This document shows, piece after piece, positions 8,331-16,541 of a DNA stretch of 64,000 nucleotides. The notes below the pieces were generated by a model. It had not been told where the DNA came from and made no database searches. It was given only the letters and a program-made list of their open reading frames with translations. The first letter of the stretch is position 1. The number at the start of each line of letters is the position of its first letter. The stretch is taken from the NCBI GenBank assembly GCA_027307335.1, contig DAHUXD010000034.1, positions 49,177 to 113,176 of the forward strand, in the 5' to 3' direction. The translations under genes and the position numbers were made by a program. This stretch comes from Acidobacteriota bacterium. Its GTDB lineage: Bacteria; Acidobacteriota; Thermoanaerobaculia; UBA5066; Gp7-AA6.

Positions 8331-10553
8331 TCAGGGCAGCCGCAGCGCCTTGACCAGAAACACCGCCATCTGTCCGCGGGTGTTCGGGTTGGAGGGGCAG
8401 TAGAGCTGGGTGCCGCATCCGCTCGTCACCTGCTCGAGGAACAGCTGCTCGATCCAGTCGGCGAAGAGGGACGGGCAGACGACGTCGGTGAAGTACCCGG
8501 AACAGGGAGGAGGAAAGTAGGTGGGCCCGTGGACGGCCTTGAGCAGAAAAGGCGCCATCTGATCGCGACGCACCGTGTCGAGCGGGCAGAAGTTGCCGCC
8601 GCCGCAGCCGCTGGTGATTCCCTCCGTGAACATCGCCTCGATCCAGTCCGCGAAGGCCGAGGGGCACGGCACGTCGGCGAAGACACCCCCGGGCGTGCAC
8701 GGCGGCGGGGTGTAGCAGATCCCGTGCTCGGCCTTCAGCACGAAGACCGCCATCGACTGCCGCCGGACGGAGTCGCCGATGCCGTAGAACCCGCCGCCGA
8801 CGCCCGCGGTCACCTGGCTCGCCACCAGCTTGACCACGTCGTCGTGGAACTGGTTCTCCGGCGGCACGTCGAGAAAGTCCGCGATGTAGCCGTTGCGCAG
8901 CGTCCCCGAGACGCCGCCCGGATTCGTCACGACGACGTCGTGGGCGGTTCCGGCGTCGAACGCCGGCATGTTCGCCGTGATCATGTAGGGCGGCGTCACC
9001 ACCACGTTCGAGGGCGCGACTCCGTCGACGGCAACCGTGGCGCCCGTTTCGAGGAGCTGTCCGTAAAGAGTCACCGAGCCGCCGCCGGCCGCGGGACCCG
9101 ACCGCGGAATCGTCCTGAGCAGGATCGTCTGCGCGAACTCCGACGTGTTGCCCCCGGGATCCGTCGCGATCGCCGAGACTCCCTGGCCCGGCGCGAGCGG
9201 CGACGGGAGTTGGAAGTCGATCGTGACGACCCCCGACCCATCGGTCGTCGCCTGGACCGAGCCCACGAGCGCCTCGCCCTGGGGGGACACGACCGGGAAC
9301 GAAACGCAGCTCGTGTCGGCGTAGATGTCGACGTCGAACGTCGTCGAGGGCGTGCTGTTCAGAAGGAAATGAGCGACGGTCGGCGGACCGTAGTCGATGC
9401 CCGTGACCACGGGGGCGTTCTGGCTCCCGTTCGGTCCGCTGTCGCCGTCGCCGGGGTCGGCCGCGTGCGGCGGATCGAAGCCGAGCGCGATGGCCACGGG
9501 CCGGTTGTCGTAGAAGCGGTTGCCGCGCGCCGAGACCTGGCCGAGCGAGCTCGTCATCATGAATCCGCCCGGATCGCCGAAGACACCGCCCCCGCCGTTG
9601 TGCGCGATGACGTTGCCCTCTCCGGGTCCCATGCCGCCGAGGACCCCGGTGGGAGGAACGACGACGTTCGAATCGATGGCGACCCCGGTGCCGAGATTGC
9701 CGAGATTTGCCGTCTCGGTGGGATTGGTTCCGACGAAGTTGCCCTGAAAGACAGAAAACCGGCCCGCGAAGCCCTCGGCGAGGCTGCCGCCGATCACGTT
9801 GCCTTCGTTCGCTCCCGTGCCTCCGATCTGGACGCCCTTCGGCGAGGGGCAGACGATCCCGTTGCCGTTGGTGATCGTGTAGGAGACGGTCTTGTCGGTG
9901 CCGATGAGGTTCCCCCTGACCGCTCCGGCCACGTTGTACTGCATGTAAACCCCGGCGCCATTGCCGGAAATCAGGTTGCGGTCCGCGGGGTCGGCGCTGC
10001 CGACGTTCACCGTGATCGGATTCTCGTTGCCGAGCGTGCCGAGGGCGAAGACTCCGAATTGCTGCGTCGACCCGTTGAGCGGAGTGCCCGCCGGCGACGT
10101 GCCGAGGAAATTGCCGGTGACGTCCAACGAACCGGTGGCGTAGATCGCGCCATCGGGACAGCGATTGATGACGAGGCCCTGAATGTGTCCGCCGTCGGCC
10201 TGATACGACCAGCACGGCGCCAGGGTGACGGCCGCGCCGTCGATCTCCACGTTCAGCACCGCATTGGTTCCCTGCGCGAGCGGCAGCGTGTTCGGCGACG
10301 AGCCCGGCTGGGTGTATCCGTCGACGGTGACCGGGTCGGTCGCGTTCGGGAGCCACGTCGTGAGCACGATCGTGTGCACGCCGGCGCCGGGGATGGCGAA
10401 CGCGATGGTATCGGCGCCGGGATTCGCGTTGGCGTCGAGGATCGCCTGGCGCAGCGAGCCCGCGCCGCTGTCGCTCGTGTTGGTGACCGTGAACGTGGCG
10501 GCGGAGAGAGGCAGGGCGACCGACAGCACGGCGAGGCCGACGCTCAGGCGCAT
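8331..10553 (-). CDS. Secreted parallel beta-helix / IPT / triple-SLH surface protein, paralogue 4
   Basis: A 740-residue protein. The frame stays open far upstream through paralogue 5, but the true start is ATG 10553: GGGAGG lies 8 bases before it and MRLSVGLAVLSVALPLSAA is a signal peptide. It is followed by TFTVTNTSDSGAGSLRQAI, beta-helix turns, ATDPGGNTSEFAQ, an IPT domain (SGPAAGGGSVTLYG) and three SLH repeats ending in ALRLP. SLH 1 is the most altered first repeat of the family (GVGGGFYGIGD, RRQS) and has no cysteine pair; SLH 2 and 3 keep it. Envelope location is inferred from the signal peptide and SLH repeats. Confidence 0.9.
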   Translation of the reverse strand: MRLSVGLAVLSVALPLSAATFTVTNTSDSGAGSLRQAILDANANPGADTIAFAIPGAGVHTIVLTTWLPNATDPVTVDGYTQPGSSPNTLPLAQGTNAVLNVEIDGAAVTLAPCWSYQADGGHIQGLVINRCPDGAIYATGSLDVTGNFLGTSPAGTPLNGSTQQFGVFALGTLGNENPITVNVGSADPADRNLISGNGAGVYMQYNVAGAVRGNLIGTDKTVSYTITNGNGIVCPSPKGVQIGGTGANEGNVIGGSLAEGFAGRFSVFQGNFVGTNPTETANLGNLGTGVAIDSNVVVPPTGVLGGMGPGEGNVIAHNGGGGVFGDPGGFMMTSSLGQVSARGNRFYDNRPVAIALGFDPPHAADPGDGDSGPNGSQNAPVVTGIDYGPPTVAHFLLNSTPSTTFDVDIYADTSCVSFPVVSPQGEALVGSVQATTDGSGVVTIDFQLPSPLAPGQGVSAIATDPGGNTSEFAQTILLRTIPRSGPAAGGGSVTLYGQLLETGATVAVDGVAPSNVVVTPPYMITANMPAFDAGTAHDVVVTNPGGVSGTLRNGYIADFLDVPPENQFHDDVVKLVASQVTAGVGGGFYGIGDSVRRQSMAVFVLKAEHGICYTPPPCTPGGVFADVPCPSAFADWIEAMFTEGITSGCGGGNFCPLDTVRRDQMAPFLLKAVHGPTYFPPPCSGYFTDVVCPSLFADWIEQLFLEQVTSGCGTQLYCPSNPNTRGQMAVFLVKALRLP

Positions 10554-10559
10554 GATGAT

Positions 10560-10590
10560 CCTCCCGATTTGGCGGGCAAGCTTATATCCG
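10560..10590 (-). promoter_or_regulatory. Conserved 5' leader element, copy 2
   Basis: This is the second copy of the block found at 8257-8286. It sits directly before the start of paralogue 4 and includes TATAAG and GGGAGG. Its conservation in a non-coding stretch indicates recent duplication, a shared control signal, or both. Confidence 0.5.
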
Positions 10591-10618
10591 GCTCCGCGCC
10601 ACGCGGGCGCGAATGCGA

Positions 10619-12904
10619 CTACTGGAGGTGGAACGTCTTGGTGATGAACACCGCCATCTGTCCGCGGGTATTGTTCGAAGCCGGGCAGTAGTTGCCGCCG
10701 CCGCAGCCGCCGGTGATCGACTCGGCCGAGAGCTGCTCGATCCAGTTGGCGAACGTCGAGGGGCAGGGGACGTCGAGGAAGATCCCCTGGCAGGTCGGCG
10801 GCACGTACGAGGAGCCGTGCTCGCCCTTCAGGAGAAACACCGCCATCTGGTCGCGGCGCACAGGGTTGGTCGGGCAGAAGTTGCCGCCTCCGCATCCGCC
10901 GGTGATCCCCTCGTTGAACATCGCCTCGATCCATGGGGCGAAGTTCGACGAGCACGGGACGTCGGGGAAGATGCCGACGCACGGCGGGGGCGTGTAGCAG
11001 AGGCCGTGCTCGGCCTTCAGGATGAACACCGCCATCTGCTGACGCAGCGTCGGCGCGTCCACGCCGTAGTTGCCGCCGCCCACGCCGACGGTGATCTTGC
11101 TCGTCACGAGCGTCGTCACGTAGCCGTAGAACTGCTGGGAGGAGGGCACGTCGAGGAAGTTGGCGACGTAGCCGGCCTCCAGAGTTCCAGTCGCGCCGTC
11201 CGCGTCGGTCACCACCACGTCGTTGAGCGAACCCGGCGGCAGCGCGGGCGCGTTGGCCGTGAGGCTGTTGAAGCTGCCGACGTTGACGTTCGTCGCGGCG
11301 ACGCCGCCGATCGTGACGGTCGCGCCGGAGATGAAGTCGGTGCCCGAGATCGTCACCGCCGCGCCGCCGGCGGGATCGCCCGAGGCGGGCAGGATCGAGA
11401 AGGGCATCCGCTGCGAGAACTCCGAGGTGTTGCCGGCCGGGTCCGTCGCAGTCCCGCTGACGCGCTCGCCCGGCTGAATCGTCCCCGCCACGTCGACCGA
11501 GAAGGAGCCCGTGCCGGATCCGTCGGTCGTGACCTGCCCCGAGCCGAGGTACGTCCGGCCCTGCAGGTAGTCGTGAGGGTGAGGGATGCAGGCGGGGTTC
11601 GAATAGAAGTCGAGATCGAAGGTCGTCGAGGGCGTCGAGTGGAGGACGCCGGTCACGTGGGTACCGCTCGAGGGCGCCAGCGCCGCCGCGGAGGAGACGA
11701 TCGGAAAGTTCTGGTCGTTGTTCGGCCCCGTGTCCCCGTCGCCCGCGTCGTTGGGCGTGACGCCGTCGCCGCCGATGTTGAGGCTCAGATCGAGTCCGAC
11801 GCCCCACCCGAGCGGGCCGAAGCCGTTGTCGTGAATCGAGTTGCCCCGAATCGCGATGTTGTTGATGTTCGTTCCCCCGTCGTTCACGACGCCGCCGCCG
11901 GGGTTGTACGCGACGACATTGCCTTCGCCGGGTCCGATGCCCCCGATGACCGCGCCGACCGCGGTTGCGCGAACGCCGTAGCTGCCGTTCGGAACCGGCA
12001 GCGTCCCGGTCGCGTCGGTGCCGACGAGGTTGCCCTGCACGGTGAAGGCGGTCCCGCTGCCGAACGCGCTGAGGAAGAGGCCGCGCGCCGTGTTGCCGGA
12101 GATGACGTTGCCGGCTCCGGCCGCGGACCCGCCGATCGTGAACGATCCGCCGAGCCCGTTGCTGGTCACGAGCATCCCGTCCGTTGAGTTCGGGACGGCG
12201 GCCGTTCCGGCGGCGTTGGTTCCGACCAGGTTTCCCTGGATGACGACGGTTCCGGTGTCTCCCTCCAGCGTCACCGCCACGCCGATGTTTCCGTTCCCCG
12301 AAACCACATTGCGGTCGGCGGGCAGGGTGCTGCCGATCGTGACGCCGTCGGTGTGATCGAAGTAGATCCCATTGCGGCTGTTCGGAAACGCCGCGTTGCC
12401 CGTCGCGTCGACGCCGATGAAGCATCCGATGACCGTCTGGCCGGTCGTCACGAACGCCGAGATTCCGTCCTGGAAGCCGCCCCCGATCACCAGGCCGCGG
12501 ATCGTGTTCGTGTTTCCCACGAGAGTGAGTCCCTCGCCGCCCGGCACGTTGACGCCGGACAGCACGATCTTCAGCACCGCGTTCGTGCCCGTCGCCGCCG
12601 TGTTGACCGCGGCTCCTGGCTGCGTGTAGCCGTCGATCGTCACGGCGTCGGAGATCCCGGGAAGGCCGCCTCCCGACGTCGGCGCGATCGTGCAGACACC
12701 GCTTCCGTCGCAGTTCGGGTCGGAGCCGGGGATGTTGAAGTGGATCGCGTCGGCGCCGGGATTCGCGTTGGCGTCCAGAATCGCCTGACGGAGCGAGCCG
12801 GCGCCGCTGTCGTTCGTGTTGGTGACCGTGTAGGTGTTGGCGTGGGCGGTCGCGGCGCAAAGAAGGGCCACGAAACCGAAGGCAGGTCCGAGACGGATAC
12901 GCAT
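10619..12904 (-). CDS. Secreted parallel beta-helix / IPT / triple-SLH surface protein, paralogue 5 (first of the tandem array)
   Basis: A 761-residue protein from ATG 12904, preceded by GGAGGAAGGAGG. The signal peptide runs to about residue 22 (LLCAATAHA). It has the family leader NTYTVTNTNDSGAGSLRQAI, a beta-helix of some 350 residues, ATDPAGNTSEFSQ, an IPT domain (SGDPAGGAAVTISGTDF) and three SLH repeats ending TKTFHLQ. The C-terminal third is closest to paralogue 1, although three genes lie between them, which suggests gene conversion or block duplication. SLH 1 (GVGGGNYGVDA) lacks the cysteine pair; SLH 2 and 3 have it. Confidence 0.9.
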   Translation of the reverse strand: MRIRLGPAFGFVALLCAATAHANTYTVTNTNDSGAGSLRQAILDANANPGADAIHFNIPGSDPNCDGSGVCTIAPTSGGGLPGISDAVTIDGYTQPGAAVNTAATGTNAVLKIVLSGVNVPGGEGLTLVGNTNTIRGLVIGGGFQDGISAFVTTGQTVIGCFIGVDATGNAAFPNSRNGIYFDHTDGVTIGSTLPADRNVVSGNGNIGVAVTLEGDTGTVVIQGNLVGTNAAGTAAVPNSTDGMLVTSNGLGGSFTIGGSAAGAGNVISGNTARGLFLSAFGSGTAFTVQGNLVGTDATGTLPVPNGSYGVRATAVGAVIGGIGPGEGNVVAYNPGGGVVNDGGTNINNIAIRGNSIHDNGFGPLGWGVGLDLSLNIGGDGVTPNDAGDGDTGPNNDQNFPIVSSAAALAPSSGTHVTGVLHSTPSTTFDLDFYSNPACIPHPHDYLQGRTYLGSGQVTTDGSGTGSFSVDVAGTIQPGERVSGTATDPAGNTSEFSQRMPFSILPASGDPAGGAAVTISGTDFISGATVTIGGVAATNVNVGSFNSLTANAPALPPGSLNDVVVTDADGATGTLEAGYVANFLDVPSSQQFYGYVTTLVTSKITVGVGGGNYGVDAPTLRQQMAVFILKAEHGLCYTPPPCVGIFPDVPCSSNFAPWIEAMFNEGITGGCGGGNFCPTNPVRRDQMAVFLLKGEHGSSYVPPTCQGIFLDVPCPSTFANWIEQLSAESITGGCGGGNYCPASNNTRGQMAVFITKTFHLQ

Positions 12905-13025
12905 GGCGCGTTCCTCCTTCCTCCGAGTGGCGAGGAGTCTATCCCGCGTCAGGTGTACGGAGGGTGAAGCGACCCATTCCCCGAATCCGCCAGCGAGCCG
13001 TAGACCACTGCAGGTGGTCCAGGGA

Positions 13026-13043
13026 GCGAAGTTGGAGGAGCAG
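13026..13043 (-). other. Possible relic of an SLH coding sequence
   Basis: Eighteen bases are identical to the segment of paralogue 1 that encodes the CSSNFA part of the SLH1-SLH2 junction, near 1315-1332. A stretch resembling the 3' end of these genes (ACTGCAGGTGG) lies just before it. No frame is preserved. The match is short, so this is a weak call. Confidence 0.3.
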
Positions 13044-13064
13044 TGACTTCGATTGGAGCCGGAG

Positions 13065-13439
13065 CTACATCCGGGACCAGGTCGCGCGGTTCTGCGGTCC
13101 CTCCCAGACGGTCACCTCGGCGACGCGCGCCCAGCCGAGCGCGCCGGAGGCCTCGAGCCGCTCGGCGAAGAAGAGCGCGAGGTTCTCGGCGGTGGTGTTG
13201 CGGCCGCGGAACGCCGGATGATCGTTGATGTACTTGTAGTCGAATTCCTTCGCGATCGCCTCGAGGGCCTTCTTCGCGGGAACGAAGTCGACGGCGACGT
13301 CGTAGCGCTGGAGCTTCGGCGCCTCGAGCACGGCCTCGACCAGGTAGGAATGCCCGTGAAGCGGCTCCGGTCCGCCCTCGTAGTCGATCAGGTTGTGCGC
13401 GGCCTCGAAGCGGGCCGAGACCGTGACGCGGTATGTCAT
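13065..13439 (-). CDS. 6-pyruvoyltetrahydropterin synthase family protein, PTPS-III type (ExxHGH)
   Basis: A 124-residue protein of the PTPS/QueD (T-fold) family. Zinc ligands are visible as H15, H28 and H30 (FEAAHNL, LHGHSY), with H74 and E113 (VWEGP) in the usual places. The catalytic cysteine of QueD and PTPS is missing. In its place is E25 in PEPLHGH, the ExxHGH motif that defines PTPS-III. PTPS-III converts dihydroneopterin triphosphate to 6-hydroxymethyl-dihydropterin and so bypasses FolB in folate synthesis. The start ATG overlaps the stop of the upstream radical SAM gene by 4 bases, so the two are translationally coupled. QueD-like activity cannot be excluded. Confidence 0.8.
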   Translation of the reverse strand: MTYRVTVSARFEAAHNLIDYEGGPEPLHGHSYLVEAVLEAPKLQRYDVAVDFVPAKKALEAIAKEFDYKYINDHPAFRGRNTTAENLALFFAERLEASGALGWARVAEVTVWEGPQNRATWSRM

Positions 13440-16105
13440 CCGAGCACGGTCGCTTCGCGCACGACGGACATGGCGGCCTGCTCGGCCGGCGGAATCGCGA
13501 GGAGGCTCTCGAGGACCTTCTTCGCGGTCGCCGTCTCGCCGGCCGCCTGGTCCATGTTGACCTCGAAGCGGAGCCGCATCGCGGCGCCGTCGGCCTCGAG
13601 CGACATCGCGCGGACCGCGGGGACCGCGTCGCGCCAGCCGTTCGCCAGCGCGTCGCTCGCGCGGCGGACGTGCTCGTCGGCATCGAGGCGCACCGCGTAG
13701 CGCGCGGCCTTCACGGCCTTCGAGAGCGACGGCTCGCCCGGAGCGAGAGCGCGCGCCTCCAGCACCTCGAGCCCCGCCGGCAGCTTCGCCGAGATCCGCG
13801 CGGCGGCGTCCCCGGGAAACGGCGCGGTGCCGTCGACGTCGAAGACCTCGTCGCGGCTCTCGAGGCCGAGGGCGAGCGCCGGGCCCATCGAGAGCTTCAT
13901 GTGCGGGTTGAAGCCCTCCGAGTAGCGGGCGGGCAGGCCGGCCGCCCGGATGGCGCGCTCGAGAACGTCCATCGTGTTGCGATGCGAGAGGAATCGCGCA
14001 TCGCCCGTCTTCGAGAAGGTGACGCGGTGGCGGAAGACGCGGTCGCCCTGGGCCGCCAGGCGCGAAGCGGAAGGCAGGTCCGGCATCGTCTTCTGCCGGT
14101 AGGCCGCGCCCTTGGCGACGTCGCGGTAGGCCGTCGGATGCGAGTCTTCCCCCTCTCCCTCCGGGAGCCGTCCACCGGAGGCAGACCCCCGGCCGTAGGC
14201 AACGCCGGCCGCCGAGGCCGGCGGTATTGGGCCGGGGTGAGGGGAGAGCTGAGCGCCGGGCATTCCCTTGGCCAGCACGGTGTCCTCCCCGTTGCCCGGC
14301 ACGCCGCACGCGTAGCAGTGGCCCCACTTGCAGTCCTCGGTCCGCATCTCCTTCTTCGCCTTGATCAGCTCGATCTGGAGCCAGCGTTTCTTGATCGACA
14401 CGTCGAGGACGTCCCACGGCAGGACCTCGTCGAGGTCGTAGGCCCGCAGGTACGTCTCCTTCGGAATGCCCTCCGTCTCGAACGCCTTCATCCACAGATC
14501 GTGGCGGAAGTGCTCGGTCCACCCGTCGAAGCGCACGCCCGACTTCCACGCGGTGTGGAGGATCCGGCCCGCGCGCCGGTCGCCGCGCGAGAGCACACAC
14601 TCGATCTCGGCCTCCCGCGGCTCGTGCCACTTCATCTTCGCGCCGCGGATCGAACGGAAGCGGTCCTTCAGGTACGCGAGCTTCTTCTCCAGGGTCTCCA
14701 CGCCGTCGAACGGCGCCCACTGGAACGGCGTCCACGACTTCGGCACGAAGGAGCCGACCGAGACGTTCACGTTCTTGCGCCCGTGCTTCCGTCCCTGCGC
14801 CAGGATGCCCGCGACCAGCGCGACGAGCTCGTCGAGGTCCTCCTTCGTCTCGGTCGGCAGGCCGATCATCGTGTACACCTTGATGAGGTCCCAGCCGCGC
14901 GCGAAGGCGACGTCGGCGGCCGCGATCATGTCGGCGTTGGTGAACGTCTTGTTGATGACGCGGCGCAGGCGATCCGAGCCCGTTTCCGGCGCGAACGTGA
15001 AGCCCGACTTGCGCACCTCCGACACCGCGTCCGCCAGGCCGACCGAGAAGGCCTCGGCGCGCAGCGACGGCAGCGAGATCGACACGCGCCGGTCCGAAAG
15101 CTGCGGCGCGAGGCACTTCACGAGCGGCTCGATCTGCGAGTAGTCCGCGGTCGAGAGCGACAGTAGCCCGACCTCGCTCCAGCCCGAGTCGGCGATGAAC
15201 TTCTTCGTCATCTCCGCGACGTCGCCGGGGTCGAGCTCGCGCACGGGCCGGTACCAGTAGCCGGCCTGGCAGAAGCGGCAGCCCTGCGTGCAGCCGCGCA
15301 TGACCTCGAGGCCGAGGCGGTCCTGCACGATCTCGACGGACGGCACCATCGGCTTCTCGGGGTAGTACTCGGGCTTGAGCACGGGGACCCAGGTGCGCTT
15401 CGCCCGCTCGGGGGCGCGCGAGTCGTTCCGCTCGATCGCGGCGATGCGGCCGTCCTCGCGGTACGTCACGTCGTAGAGCGAGGGAACGTAGATCCCGTCG
15501 AGTGCGGCGAGGTGGACGAGGAGCTCGCGGCGCGAGAGGCCGCGTGCGCGGCCGTCGCGGTATGCGTCGAGAAAGCGGGGGAGCGCCTCCTCGGCGTCGC
15601 CGACGAGGAACGCGTCGAAGAAGTCGGCGATCGGCTCGCAGTTCGCCGTGCACGGACCGCCGCCGAGGACGATCGGGTCCGTCTCGCGCCGGTCGCGCTG
15701 CCAGACGGGCAGCCCGGCGAGGTCGAGCATGTTGAGGATGTTCGAGTAGTTCAGCTCGGCCTGGAGCGAGAAGCCGAGGACGTCGAAGTCGGCGACGGGC
15801 GCGAACGACTCGGTCGAGAAGAGCGGGATCGCGAGCTCGCGCATCTTCGCCTCGAGATCCACCCACGGCGCGTACACGCGCTCGCAGGCGAAGTCCGCGC
15901 GCCGGTTGACGATCTCGTAGAGGATCTTCAGTCCCGTGTGGCTCATCCCGATCTCGTACGTATCGGGGAAGGCGAGCGCGAGGGTGACGGCGGCGCGCGA
16001 GAGGTCCTTGCGGACGACGTTGCGCTCGAGACCGACGTAGCGGCCGGGCTTCTCCACGTGCGGGAGGAGCGGGTCGAGACGGGGGCGGAGGGAGCCGTAG
16101 CGCAT
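13436..16105 (-). CDS. B12-binding-like radical SAM protein fused to DUF2344 (TIGR03960-TIGR03936 type)
   Basis: An 889-residue protein. The N-terminal part (about 1-220) resembles the B12-binding-like region of this family (FPDTYEIGMSHTGLKILYEI, GGPCTANCEPIADFFDAF). A radical SAM core follows with CTQGCRFCQAGYWYRP at about residues 265-280, which supplies the CxxxCxxC cluster ligands. The C-terminal ~220 residues (FRHRVTFSKTGDARFLSHRN) are the DUF2344 module found fused or adjacent to it. The reaction of this family is not established. The linker between the halves, about residues 620-655, is low-complexity (PHPGPIPPASAAGVAYGRG) and is encoded by a palindromic repeat. A TAGAAT box lies 11 bases before the ATG. 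Confidence 0.85.
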   Translation of the reverse strand: MRYGSLRPRLDPLLPHVEKPGRYVGLERNVVRKDLSRAAVTLALAFPDTYEIGMSHTGLKILYEIVNRRADFACERVYAPWVDLEAKMRELAIPLFSTESFAPVADFDVLGFSLQAELNYSNILNMLDLAGLPVWQRDRRETDPIVLGGGPCTANCEPIADFFDAFLVGDAEEALPRFLDAYRDGRARGLSRRELLVHLAALDGIYVPSLYDVTYREDGRIAAIERNDSRAPERAKRTWVPVLKPEYYPEKPMVPSVEIVQDRLGLEVMRGCTQGCRFCQAGYWYRPVRELDPGDVAEMTKKFIADSGWSEVGLLSLSTADYSQIEPLVKCLAPQLSDRRVSISLPSLRAEAFSVGLADAVSEVRKSGFTFAPETGSDRLRRVINKTFTNADMIAAADVAFARGWDLIKVYTMIGLPTETKEDLDELVALVAGILAQGRKHGRKNVNVSVGSFVPKSWTPFQWAPFDGVETLEKKLAYLKDRFRSIRGAKMKWHEPREAEIECVLSRGDRRAGRILHTAWKSGVRFDGWTEHFRHDLWMKAFETEGIPKETYLRAYDLDEVLPWDVLDVSIKKRWLQIELIKAKKEMRTEDCKWGHCYACGVPGNGEDTVLAKGMPGAQLSPHPGPIPPASAAGVAYGRGSASGGRLPEGEGEDSHPTAYRDVAKGAAYRQKTMPDLPSASRLAAQGDRVFRHRVTFSKTGDARFLSHRNTMDVLERAIRAAGLPARYSEGFNPHMKLSMGPALALGLESRDEVFDVDGTAPFPGDAAARISAKLPAGLEVLEARALAPGEPSLSKAVKAARYAVRLDADEHVRRASDALANGWRDAVPAVRAMSLEADGAAMRLRFEVNMDQAAGETATAKKVLESLLAIPPAEQAAMSVVREATVLG
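14151..14250. repeat. Palindromic GC-rich repeat element (type C) inside the radical SAM gene
   Basis: The block begins CCCCTCTCCCTCCGGGAG and ends GGGGTGAGGGGAGAG, with inner inverted pieces (GGCCGCCGAGGCC). It looks like an intergenic palindromic repeat but lies in frame inside the gene, where it encodes a Gly/Pro/Ala-rich linker between the two domains. There is one copy in this window. Confidence 0.5.
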
Positions 16106-16116
16106 CGGGACCGCCG

Positions 16117-16122
16117 ATTCTA
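16117..16122 (-). promoter_or_regulatory. -10 box (TAGAAT) of the radical SAM gene
   Basis: TAGAAT on the minus strand is separated from the ATG at 16105 by 11 bases, with no ribosome site. It fits the short-leader pattern seen at many genes here. Confidence 0.4.
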
Positions 16123-16186
16123 GCGGAGGATCGCCTTCACCGGTCGCTCTCCGGCCGGGAAGCGAACCCTTGACCGGGGCCGCTCA

Positions 16187-16237
16187 GGCAACCCGAACGT
16201 CTTCGTCACGAGCACCGCCATCTGGCCTCGCGAGGAC
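16187..16237 (-). pseudogene. Decayed 3' end of an SLH-protein gene
   Basis: On the minus strand, CGAGGCCAGATGGCGGTG and the following bases read RGQMAVLVTKTFG, then L and P with one base lost, then TGA. This is the last ~17 codons of the surface-protein family (compare RGQMAVFLTKTFGL in the 46-50 kb gene). Upstream of it the TGTCC of the YCP motif is still recognisable but about 12 bases have been deleted, and nothing further remains. The fragment sits between the radical SAM gene and VapBC. Confidence 0.7.
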
Positions 16238-16277
16238 AGATGGCTACATCATGACGCCATGCTGTAGCATCTCGCTC

Positions 16278-16541
16278 ATGAAGCGGACCCAGATCCAGCT
16301 GGACGAGCAGACCCACGCGGCGCTCCGGCGCCTGGCGTACGAACGGGGGACCTCGATGGCGTCGATCATTCGCGACACGCTCGCCCGGTCTCTCGGAACG
16401 AAAGCGGGCGGGAAGCCGAAGAGTGTTCGCCGATACCCCTTCGTCGGGGCCGGTCGATCCGACCAGAAGTCCCGGGGCCCGGTCTCCGAGCGCCATGACG
16501 AGGCTCTGGTCGAGGCGCTGGCTCCCAAGACCCGTCGGTGA
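16278..16541 (+). CDS. VapB-like ribbon-helix-helix antitoxin
   Basis: An 87-residue protein. Residues 1-40 (MKRTQIQLDEQ then AALRRLAYERGTSMASIIRD) form a ribbon-helix-helix DNA-binding domain. The basic and acidic tail (KPKSVRRYPF, HDEALVEAL) is typical of the toxin-wrapping region. I start at ATG 16278 because it begins the beta-strand directly; an in-frame ATG at 16251 would only add a poor leader. The stop overlaps the start of the PIN toxin by 4 bases. Such antitoxins bind the toxin and repress their own promoter. Confidence 0.85.
   Translation: MKRTQIQLDEQTHAALRRLAYERGTSMASIIRDTLARSLGTKAGGKPKSVRRYPFVGAGRSDQKSRGPVSERHDEALVEALAPKTRR

Noticed and set aside
8331..12860. A 1509-residue frame joining paralogue 4 to sequence antisense to nothing upstream
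   Set aside because: The N-terminal 770 codons are an out-of-frame reading of paralogue 5. A ribosome site and signal peptide place the true start at 10553.
997..12904. Regular short repeats in the beta-helix genes as a possible CRISPR array or satellite
   Set aside because: The periodicity is of codons for beta-helix turns, the units vary, and there are no identical repeats with unique spacers.
13065..13439. Plain QueD (queuosine) assignment
   Set aside because: The catalytic cysteine is absent and ExxHGH is present, so PTPS-III is the better call. No queC or queE is adjacent.
13065..15866. 933-residue frame ending in the PTPS domain
   Set aside because: Only the last 124 residues are coding-like. 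The rest is a shifted reading of the radical SAM gene, and ATG 13439 overlaps its stop in the usual way.
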